Positions 1 to 5,307 of a stretch of DNA of 6,253 nt are shown in pieces. The position numbers were made by a program, and so were the translations under genes. Under the pieces are notes generated by a model. The model was given only the letters and a program-made list of their open reading frames with translations. It had not been told where the DNA came from and made no database searches. The DNA is from Gammaproteobacteria bacterium (lineage in GTDB: Bacteria; Pseudomonadota; Gammaproteobacteria; Pseudomonadales; Azotimanducaceae): contig PBAA01000013.1 in NCBI GenBank assembly GCA_002715785.1, positions 41,937 through 48,189 of the forward strand, written 5' to 3'. Each line of letters begins with the position of its first letter. Within the stretch, counting starts at the first letter, position 1.

Positions 1-83
1 GCGACAAAGAAGAGAAGCCACTGGCCTTTCAGATAACGCAACAGTCGCCGATAAAGAGCCCAGTCGCCCCCGCGTGGCGCCAT
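1..83 (-). CDS. msbA: N-terminal fragment of an MsbA-like ABC exporter (partial)
   Basis: A reading frame on the minus strand runs off the left edge, so only the first 27 codons are visible. They include W-A-L-Y-R-R-L-L-R-Y-L-K-G-Q-W-L-L-F-F. This pattern of a short tail, an amphipathic 'YRRLLRYL' helix and then the start of the first membrane helix is typical of MsbA, the homodimeric inner-membrane ABC exporter that flips lipid A-core to the periplasmic face. The ATG at 83 has GGAG 12 bases upstream, a rather long spacing. An in-frame GTG at 107 would add eight residues and is a real alternative. It lies downstream of galU in the same direction and could be co-transcribed with it. The Walker motifs lie outside the window, so another ABC exporter of the same fold is possible. 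The gene symbol is a family-level inference from a very short stretch. Confidence 0.55.
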   Translation of the reverse strand, partial: MAPRGGDWALYRRLLRYLKGQWLLFFV

Positions 84-214
84 CGAGTCGGGCGTCTCCG
101 AATTCACGCGTATAAGTCCGTCTGAACGAAATGTCCAATCAAAACCGGGAACAACCTCAGCACCGCGCTATTTTCACTAAGAGCAATCATCAATGGGATG
201 ATCCAGCGCCCCAT

Positions 215-241
215 GCCTTGAGATCGTTGCCTTTTCAAGGC
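215..241 (-). repeat. Inverted repeat just after the galU stop, with two alternative hairpins
   Basis: GCCTTGA at 215-221 and TCAAGGC at 235-241 are perfect inverted repeats around a 13-base loop. A tighter alternative is GCCTT-TTC-AAGGC at 229-241, with a 5-bp stem and 3-base loop; it uses the same right arm, so the two hairpins exclude each other. The structure begins three bases past the galU stop on the transcribed strand. No U-run follows in the galU direction, so it is not a standard intrinsic terminator. It may protect the galU 3' end or cause pausing before the exporter gene, or it may be chance. Confidence 0.35.
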
Positions 242-244
242 GTC

Positions 245-1078
245 CTATTTCTCCCCTTTCGAACGGAGCTCTTCATAACAAAAATTCGTTGCATCCACAT
301 AACCCGCTAGAGATCCGCAATCAAAGCGTTGGCCTTTAAATCGATAGGCAAGCACCTTACCTTGTTTTGCTTGCTGGACTAGCGCATCGGTGATTTGGAT
401 CTCACCTCTCGTATCCGGTGCGGTCTGTTGCAATATTTCAAATATATCCGGCGTAAGGATGTATCGACCAATGATCGCTAAATTGGAGGGCGCGGTACCC
501 TGTTCGGGTTTTTCGATCATATCGGACACACGGTATAGATCTTTTGACACTTCCTCTCCAGCGATAACTCCATATTGATGCACACGTTCATCGGGCACTT
601 CTTCAATTGCGACAACACTCAACCGGTGCTCCGCAAAAATCTCAAGCAATTGGCCGAGGACACTTGCTCCCTCGCCAAAACAAAGGTCATCGGCCAGTAC
701 CACAGCGAATGGCTCGTTTCCAATTAGCGAACGACCGCAAAGAATTGCGTGGCCCAGTCCCTGCATGTGTATCTGACGCGTATATGAAAAAGTACACTGT
801 TCAATTAACTCGCGAATGCCTACTAGAGCACTTTCCTTGTTGGTCCCCCGCACTTGATCTTCCAACTCATAACTAACATCAAAGTGGTCCTCGATCGCTC
901 GCTTGCCGCGACCGGTTACAAATCCGATACCCCGTATTCCCGCTGATAAAGCTTCCTCGACTCCGTATTGAACAAGAGGTTTGTCGAGAATAGGCAGCAT
1001 CTCTTTGGGCATCGATTTCGTGGCCGGCAAAAACCGAGTACCGTACCCGGCTACCGGAAACAGACACTTGTTCAACAT
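245..1078 (-). CDS. galU: UTP--glucose-1-phosphate uridylyltransferase
   Basis: This cytoplasmic enzyme makes UDP-glucose and pyrophosphate from UTP and glucose 1-phosphate. UDP-glucose feeds LPS core, capsule and osmoregulated glucan synthesis and galactose metabolism. The 277-residue product has the nucleotidyltransferase signature G-Y-G-T-R-F-L-P-A-T-K with following P-K-E-M (residues 11-27), G-L-G-H-A at 107-111, the metal-binding L-A-D-D-L at 128-132, E-K-P at 189-191, G-R-Y at 204-206, G-E-I-Q-I-T-D at 225-231 and F-D-C-G-S at 252-256. The C-terminus (A-T-N-F-C-Y-E-E-L) and the length match the shorter Pseudomonas-type GalU, not the roughly 300-residue E. coli form, so it looks complete. 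The start is well supported: GAGG at 1086-1089 on the minus strand lies 7 bases upstream of the ATG. The stop is TAG. An MsbA-like gene follows in the same direction. Confidence 0.96.
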   Translation of the reverse strand: MLNKCLFPVAGYGTRFLPATKSMPKEMLPILDKPLVQYGVEEALSAGIRGIGFVTGRGKRAIEDHFDVSYELEDQVRGTNKESALVGIRELIEQCTFSYTRQIHMQGLGHAILCGRSLIGNEPFAVVLADDLCFGEGASVLGQLLEIFAEHRLSVVAIEEVPDERVHQYGVIAGEEVSKDLYRVSDMIEKPEQGTAPSNLAIIGRYILTPDIFEILQQTAPDTRGEIQITDALVQQAKQGKVLAYRFKGQRFDCGSLAGYVDATNFCYEELRSKGEK

Positions 1079-1150
1079 GCATTAACCTCGTGCGTTTCGC
1101 ATTAAATCCGCGAAGTCGATGGGACGTCATAAGTGATCGTCCACGAGTTC

Positions 1151-1156
1151 ATTATA
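1151..1156 (-). promoter_or_regulatory. Possible galU promoter -10 element
   Basis: Read on the minus strand this is a perfect TATAAT, about 75 bases upstream of the galU ATG. No good -35 hexamer sits at 16-18 bases. A TTGACG at 1166-1171 is only 9 bases away, too close to pair with it. There is no extended TGn element. The hexamer alone suggests a promoter, but weakly. Confidence 0.35.
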
Positions 1157-1244
1157 AGGGTACGGCGTCAATCTCTGGGTATGTCCGTTATCTGGCGGGA
1201 AACGCCCCAACGAGAACATTCAAACCAATATCGCAGTCGCCACA

Positions 1245-1276
1245 TTGCTGGGTATTTACGTTCTCTAGCTTAAAAT
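1245..1276 (+). promoter_or_regulatory. Possible promoter for the DUF2062 gene
   Basis: TAAAAT at 1271-1276 matches five of six -10 bases. The best upstream partner, TTGCTG at 1245-1250, leaves a 20-base spacer, longer than optimal. It lies about 118 bases before the chosen start codon. Position and orientation fit, but the match is poor. Confidence 0.2.
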
Positions 1277-1393
1277 CAATAAGACAAAACCAACATCGTC
1301 AGAACCGGACGACAACTCCGCGTTCCATACATGCGCCATACCGGCGTGATCGCATACCTATTTGAAATCCCCTCAAGGCATAATGCGACTGGC

Positions 1394-1924
1394 ATGCCAG
1401 ACCCATTCCTCCAACGATATCTGCCAACCCGAGAATCCATCCGTGAGTACGCGCTATTTCGATTTTTGGGTCATCGTCTGCTCCAACCCGAGCTTTGGCA
1501 TTTGCACCGTCGATCGGTCGGCGGCGCCTTTTTTATCGGTCTCTTTTGTGCGTTTCTGCCGATACCGACACAAATGCTGATTGCTGCATTGATGGCGCTT
1601 ATCGGTCGATGCAATATCCCGATTTCCATCGGCGTCACATGGATTACCAACCCGTTAACCATGGGCCCTATGTTTTTCTTCGCCTATAAGCTGGGCGCTT
1701 GGTTACTGGACACTCAAGTCACCATCACGACCGTGGAATTGTCCTTTTCTTGGCTATCCAACCAGATCAGTCAGATCTGGTGGCCGTTACTTGTCGGATG
1801 TTTAATCTGTGGTTGGGTGGCGGGATTGTCCGGCATGTTGGTATCCCGAATACTGTGGCGGCTGCACGTCGTTCGTCGCTGGAAGCAACGCTTAGCGAGG
1901 CGCAAAGCGGTTGCCCCCTCGTGA
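1394..1924 (+). CDS. DUF2062 domain membrane protein of unknown function
   Basis: The 176-residue product belongs to the DUF2062 family, small inner-membrane proteins with no established biochemical role. The N-terminal part resembles proteobacterial members: F-L-Q-R-Y-L-P then E-S-I-R-E (residues 5-18), R-F-L-G-H at 23-27, and L-W-H-L-H-R-R-S-V-G-G-A-F at 34-46. Three hydrophobic segments follow at about 43-70, 80-105 and 128-152. The second carries the family hallmark W-I-T-N-P-L-T-M-G-P-M-F at 83-94. The tail is strongly basic (about 156-171), which suits a cytoplasmic C-terminus. I chose the ATG at 1394 because homologues begin close to 'FLxRYLP'; an ATG at 1331 in the same frame would add 21 unconserved residues. 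The ribosome site is weak: AAGG at 1375-1378 is about 15 bases upstream. The gene ends five bases from the lolE stop on the opposite strand. Confidence 0.85.
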   Translation: MPDPFLQRYLPTRESIREYALFRFLGHRLLQPELWHLHRRSVGGAFFIGLFCAFLPIPTQMLIAALMALIGRCNIPISIGVTWITNPLTMGPMFFFAYKLGAWLLDTQVTITTVELSFSWLSNQISQIWWPLLVGCLICGWVAGLSGMLVSRILWRLHVVRRWKQRLARRKAVAPS

Positions 1925-1929
1925 CACGA

Positions 1930-3135
1930 CTATCGCGAATGCAATTCGAGCGCGGGATTTGCTCGGGCGGCTAACATGGTGGGACGAACCACAGCTGCCA
2001 TGCACAAGCCGAACGAGAGCAATGCGATCACGACGAGATCACGACTATTAGTTTCGGAAGGAACCGAGGAAAAATAGGTTCCGTCGATCATGTTTGTACC
2101 GGTTGCCGCTTCCAGCACCAACACTATCGCGTCGGCATACGACGCGATAGTTACGCCGAGAATGAGTCCAAGCGCGATTCCAACCGACGACACGAAAAGC
2201 CCCTGAACCAAAAATACCGAGACAATGGCGCTCCGCTGAGCGCCCATGGTGCTCAGAATGGCAATATCTCCTCGCTTATCGTTCACCAATAACGCCTGGC
2301 CTGAGAGCATATTGAAAGCGGCTATTCCTACAACCAGAATCAATAAAACGAACATGATCCCTTTCTCAATTTTGATGGCACGAAACAATTCACCGAATTG
2401 TTCAGCCCAAGTGCGTAGGGGTGCTTCGAATGGCAAAGTCCAGGATCTCACCGATAGAGGGTCAGCCAAGGTTACCCTCCAGCCCGATGTCCCTGCGTTT
2501 GAAATTCCCAATGTTTCAACCCGTGCAATATCAATGATTGCTAACTGATAGTCCGGATCCGCCCCAACCGCGAACGTTGCAACAAGCCGAAAACGTTGAA
2601 CCGATGGAATAACCCCTGATCCCGTCGGCGCTGGGAAAACTAGAATGATCGGATCGCCAAGCGAAAGACCCATCAACCTCACAAGCGGTTCTCCAAGCGC
2701 GATACCCGCACCTTTTAGTAACGAGAGCGAGCCCGAAACCATCGAATCCGCAATGAAACCGCCGCCGACCTCGGGTTGAATCCCGTATATCTTCACCGCC
2801 TGAGCCACACCCGGCCGGGACAGCATGGCTTCGCCTTGATACAAACGTTCAACACCGACCACGCCCGGCGTTTGAATTAAAGCTTCACTCTCGTCGTCGG
2901 ACAGGAGACTCCTTTCGACAAAAGCGTGCGGTACGACCCCCAGAAGCCGCCCCTTAATTTCTTGATCGAACCCATTCATCACGCTGGTCACCACGGTGAG
3001 AATCGTCACCCCGAGTACTAGTCCCAACAAAGAGACCCAATTAATCAAAGCCGCATAAATGTTGTTCCGCCGGAAGAGATATCGGAGCGCAATCCAAACT
3101 GAAGGAAATCGTTTAATGAGCACGGGGTTGGACAT
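1930..3135 (-). CDS. lolE: Lipoprotein-releasing ABC transporter permease, LolE-type
   Basis: This is one of two membrane subunits of the LolCDE complex, which extracts outer-membrane lipoproteins from the inner membrane and hands them to the carrier LolA. With the ATG at 3135 the product has 401 residues: a first membrane helix at about 28-53 followed by M-N-G-F-D-Q-E-I (53-60), a large periplasmic domain to about 255, and three more helices at about 257-281, 303-333 and 366-388. K-R-G-D-I-A-I-L-S-T-M-G at 287-298 is the cytoplasmic coupling segment of the family. The loop T-G-S-G-V-I-P-S-V-Q-R-F-R-L (171-184) aligns without gaps to the LolC hook region. The end is unusual: where relatives have Y-P-A-W-R-A-S, this has R-P-T-M-L-A-A. 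An earlier ATG at 3159 adds eight residues. I prefer 3135 because GGAAG lies 12 bases upstream and 'M-x-x-P' begins homologues. It overlaps the end of lolD by 23 bases. Being the distal permease gene it is named lolE; the LolC/LolE assignment is by order and could be argued. Confidence 0.9.
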   Translation of the reverse strand: MSNPVLIKRFPSVWIALRYLFRRNNIYAALINWVSLLGLVLGVTILTVVTSVMNGFDQEIKGRLLGVVPHAFVERSLLSDDESEALIQTPGVVGVERLYQGEAMLSRPGVAQAVKIYGIQPEVGGGFIADSMVSGSLSLLKGAGIALGEPLVRLMGLSLGDPIILVFPAPTGSGVIPSVQRFRLVATFAVGADPDYQLAIIDIARVETLGISNAGTSGWRVTLADPLSVRSWTLPFEAPLRTWAEQFGELFRAIKIEKGIMFVLLILVVGIAAFNMLSGQALLVNDKRGDIAILSTMGAQRSAIVSVFLVQGLFVSSVGIALGLILGVTIASYADAIVLVLEAATGTNMIDGTYFSSVPSETNSRDLVVIALLSFGLCMAAVVRPTMLAARANPALELHSR

Positions 3136-3802
3136 TGAGTTTGCCGTCTTCCAAAACAAACGAGCGGTTCATCTTGTCCGCAATCGACGCATCATGTGTC
3201 ACCACGATAAACGCAGTCCCCGTAACAACGCTCATATCCCCCATCAGCATCAGCACCTGGGAGGCGCTTTCTCGATCAAGATTTCCCGTGGGTTCGTCGG
3301 CCAAGAGGATGTCGGGCTCAGTTGCCATCGCTCGGGCCACCGCAACACGCTGCCGTTCGCCGCCCGACAGTTGATGTGGACGGTGACCAAGGCGTTCGGC
3401 CAAATCAACCGCACTCAATAGATTCATCGCGCGTTCCTCCGACTCAAGCGACGAGCGACCCGAAATAATCAGAGGCATCGCTACGTTTTCTAACGCGGAG
3501 AACTCGGGTAATAGGTGGTGAAATTGATAGACGAAGCCCATGTGGTGATTGCGGATTGCGGCTCGACCGTCACTGGAAGCGGATGTCATGCTTTGACCGA
3601 CGACCCTCACCTCACCAACGTCCGGTTCGGTTAACCCGGCAAGTATATGCAGCAACGTACTCTTCCCGGACCCTGAACGTCCTACCACCGCGATCCTTTC
3701 GCCCGCCTTCACATCAACGTCAATCCCGTTTAGGACCCCCAATTCCCGATCACCATCGACGAACCGTTTACGAAGATTTCGAGCGGACAAGACATCACTC
3801 AT
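3113..3802 (-). CDS. lolD: Lipoprotein-releasing ABC transporter ATPase LolD
   Basis: The 229-residue cytoplasmic ATPase powers LolCDE. It has all the ABC motifs: Walker A G-R-S-G-S-G-K-S-T (41-49), Q-loop glutamine 93, signature L-S-G-G-E-R-Q-R-V-A (145-154), Walker B I-L-L-A-D-E (165-170) with catalytic E170, D-loop G-N-L-D (173-176) and switch histidine 203 in V-V-T-H-D. The stretch Y-Q-F-H-H-L-L-P-E-F-S-A-L-E-N-V-A-M-P (92-110) is diagnostic of LolD rather than MacB or FtsE. Length matches E. coli LolD. An upstream in-frame ATG at 3922 would add 40 residues lying entirely within lolC; I reject it because the ATG at 3802 has GGAAG nine bases upstream, starts a canonical LolD N-terminus, and overlaps the lolC stop by eight bases (ATGAGTGA), typical of translational coupling. 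Confidence 0.97.
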   Translation of the reverse strand: MSDVLSARNLRKRFVDGDRELGVLNGIDVDVKAGERIAVVGRSGSGKSTLLHILAGLTEPDVGEVRVVGQSMTSASSDGRAAIRNHHMGFVYQFHHLLPEFSALENVAMPLIISGRSSLESEERAMNLLSAVDLAERLGHRPHQLSGGERQRVAVARAMATEPDILLADEPTGNLDRESASQVLMLMGDMSVVTGTAFIVVTHDASIADKMNRSFVLEDGKLNVQPRAH

Positions 3803-5024
3803 GTTGAAGTGCTTCCGCAGGATTCGTCGAACTCGCCCGCCAGGCTGGATACAGAGTCGCGAGTAGTGTGAGTAACCCCGCAATACCGGTGACGTTCCAT
3901 ACATCAGTTGGGGTAAATGCAAACGGCAACGTGTCTACGATGTACTCACCCATGAGCTTGACTCCAAGGAGAGACTCAAGCATCGGAAAGCCCGCCTCGG
4001 CAAACACTCCGAGAACATACCCGAGCCCAATTCCGGCAGCGACCCCAACCCCCGAAATGGCAATCCCTAAGAACACGAAAGTTGCGAGAAGCAACCACCG
4101 ATTGCTTCCCATCGTTCGTAAGATCGCAATATCGCCGCGACGCTCACTCACAATCATCACCAAGCTCGAGACAAGATTGATAGAAGCGACGGCAACCAAC
4201 AACGAAAGGAGCAGGAGCATCATGCCTTTTTGCGCCCGAATTGCGCCGTATAGGGGACCATAGGTCTGAAACCACGTGGAGACAGTGAATTCGTTGCTCA
4301 CATTCGCGAGTATCTCAAACCTAACATCGCTAGCTCGTAACGGATCATCGAGCCGCGCTTTAATGGAATGAACGCCTTCGCCTAATCGATATAGCATCGC
4401 AGCATCGATTTGGTGAATAAAGACATAACGCCGATCTAGCTGCGATCCTGTATCCAGGATCCCTTGAACACGAAACGATTTTTGACGCGGAAACGCGCCT
4501 AACGGGGTGACAGTCACATCGGGAAGTACTACAGCCACTGGACTACCAATCATCAACCCCAACTCATCTGCAAGTTGGATCCCGACAACAATCCCATAAT
4601 CGCCAGGAGTTAACGTAATCAAGCTGGCCCCTTGAACGTATTGGTCTATGTGTGAAACCTGTCGATACTGATGGGGCTCGATCCCAGTGACCGTTACACC
4701 CCGAACTTTTTGACCCACAGACAGTAGTGCTTGACCTTCGATTACGGCCGCGGAACCTTGCACATGGGGAATTCCACCGATCAGTTGGAGTAGTCCCGAC
4801 GGTGTTGCAATCGATTCGCGCGCTCGGACCGACACGTGCGGAATGACACCCAGGATCCGATTCGTTAGTTCCCTTTCGAACCCAGCGACCACGCCTTGCA
4901 CGAACAGCAGGACCGAAACGGATAGAGCTAGACCCATCAATGCAACGAACGTCACGAGGGAGAGATGGCCATGCCGGGATCCTGCGTAGCGCAAACCGAT
5001 ATTTATGGATAACGGACGAAACAT
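3795..5024 (-). CDS. lolC: Lipoprotein-releasing ABC transporter permease LolC
   Basis: This is the promoter-proximal membrane subunit of LolCDE. The 409-residue product begins M-F-R-P-L-S-I-N-I-G-L-R-Y, as LolC/LolE proteins do. Membrane helices lie at about 22-46, 267-291, 310-342 and 374-396, with a large periplasmic domain at about 47-265. Family marks are G-F-E-R-E-L-T-N-R-I-L-G-V-I-P-H (48-63), the hook region T-P-L-G-A-F-P-R-Q-K-S-F (173-184) which in E. coli LolC binds LolA, the coupling segment E-R-R-G-D-I-A-I-L-R-T-M-G (294-306), and the C-terminal Y-P-A-W-R-A-S then N-P-A-E-A-L (392-406). The frame stays open to an ATG at 5126, which would add 34 arginine-rich residues unlike the family, so I place the start at 5024 by homology. 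No good Shine-Dalgarno sequence precedes it, so the start is less certain than the identity. It opens the lolC-lolD-lolE operon. Confidence 0.93.
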   Translation of the reverse strand: MFRPLSINIGLRYAGSRHGHLSLVTFVALMGLALSVSVLLFVQGVVAGFERELTNRILGVIPHVSVRARESIATPSGLLQLIGGIPHVQGSAAVIEGQALLSVGQKVRGVTVTGIEPHQYRQVSHIDQYVQGASLITLTPGDYGIVVGIQLADELGLMIGSPVAVVLPDVTVTPLGAFPRQKSFRVQGILDTGSQLDRRYVFIHQIDAAMLYRLGEGVHSIKARLDDPLRASDVRFEILANVSNEFTVSTWFQTYGPLYGAIRAQKGMMLLLLSLLVAVASINLVSSLVMIVSERRGDIAILRTMGSNRWLLLATFVFLGIAISGVGVAAGIGLGYVLGVFAEAGFPMLESLLGVKLMGEYIVDTLPFAFTPTDVWNVTGIAGLLTLLATLYPAWRASSTNPAEALQHE

Positions 5025-5139
5025 CGAAAAGTTTTTGGTGAAAGTCAGTGGTTTGGTCCTAAAACAACGGAAAACACGATGATGCCGAGGAGGTGTACCA
5101 CGCCCCATCGCTCGTCTGAGATCCATTTTTTTGTATATA

Positions 5140-5152
5140 TATCAATCAGTTA
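5140..5152 (+). promoter_or_regulatory. Candidate IHF binding site
   Basis: TATCAATCAGTTA matches the published IHF core consensus WATCAANNNNTTR at every fixed position. An AT-rich stretch (T-run and TATATATAT) lies directly beside it on the 5' side, which IHF sites often have. It overlaps the best -10 candidate for lolC, so binding could bend the DNA between the two divergent promoters or block one. Binding itself is inferred. Confidence 0.4.
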
Positions 5153-5180
5153 TATTTATTTACCTGAAATAGATTGTCGT
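5150..5180 (-). promoter_or_regulatory. Possible lolCDE operon promoter
   Basis: On the minus strand TATAAC at 5150-5155 matches five of six -10 bases. The best -35 partner, ACGACA at 5175-5180, matches four of six but with a long 19-base spacer. Transcription from here would leave a leader of about 120 bases before the lolC ATG at 5024. The AT-rich setting supports a promoter somewhere in this block; the exact element is uncertain. Confidence 0.3.
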
Positions 5181-5241
5181 TCACAATATTCTCAGAGCTC
5201 CTCCACAAACCTCCGTTCTAAATTCAAGATTCCCCGCGATA

Positions 5242-5269
5242 CTGATACGACATCCGCTCTAGATATAAG
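5242..5269 (+). promoter_or_regulatory. Possible promoter of the symporter gene
   Basis: CTGATA (5242-5247, four of six matches to TTGACA) is followed after 16 bases by TATAAG (5264-5269, five of six matches to TATAAT). A start near 5276 would give a leader of about 30 bases before the ATG at 5308. Position and spacing fit a sigma-70 promoter better than any other pair in this region. Confidence 0.4.
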
Positions 5270-5307
5270 CGTTAAACTAGCATGTTGAATCGTCTGGTAG
5301 TTCGTCG

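Larger units (their letters stand above)
1079..1393. other. Divergent intergenic region between galU and the DUF2062 gene
   Basis: About 315 bases lie between the galU start and the chosen start of the DUF2062 gene. I see no credible protein with family features, no tRNA-like cloverleaf and no strong repeat. Open frames here on the plus strand are low-complexity and lack recognisable motifs. The region holds a consensus -10 hexamer facing galU at 1151-1156 and a weaker one facing the DUF2062 gene at 1271-1276, so it most likely serves as the two promoters and leaders. Confidence 0.6.
5025..5307. promoter_or_regulatory. Divergent regulatory region between lolC and the symporter gene
   Basis: These 283 bases separate two divergent genes. 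No protein with family features is visible. The part from about 5126 to 5175 is much richer in A+T than its surroundings, with a T-run, an alternating TA tract (TATATATAT, 5134-5142) and a perfect IHF-consensus match. The lolC-proximal 100 bases would be its leader if transcription starts within the AT-rich block; the symporter-proximal part has a promoter-like pair at 5242-5269. Confidence 0.6.

Noticed and set aside
215..241. Inverted repeat as an intrinsic terminator of galU
   Set aside because: No U-run follows the stem in the direction of galU transcription, so it is listed only as an inverted repeat.
879..1130. Minus-strand 83-codon frame overlapping the galU start
   Set aside because: It is an alternate frame of galU, arginine- and serine-rich with no recognisable domain.
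1166..1171. TTGACG on the minus strand as a -35 element for galU
   Set aside because: It sits 9 bases from the TATAAT at 1151-1156, too close to pair, and nothing like a -10 lies 16-18 bases downstream of it.
1331..1393. 21-residue N-terminal extension of the DUF2062 protein
   Set aside because: DUF2062 homologues begin near the FLxRYLP motif; the extra residues show no conserved feature and the upstream ATG has no ribosome site.
1079..1393. Search for a tRNA, small RNA or mobile-element end in the intergenic region
   Set aside because: I saw no cloverleaf, no terminator with a T-run, and no paired terminal repeats.
1934..1950. Small hairpin CGAAT-GCA-ATTCG just past the DUF2062 stop as a terminator
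   Set aside because: The stem is only five base pairs, it lies within the last codons of lolE, and no proper T-run follows on either strand.
3803..3922. 40-residue N-terminal extension of LolD
   Set aside because: It lies wholly inside lolC in another frame, is unlike any LolD N-terminus, and the ATG at 3802 has a good ribosome site and a coupling overlap.
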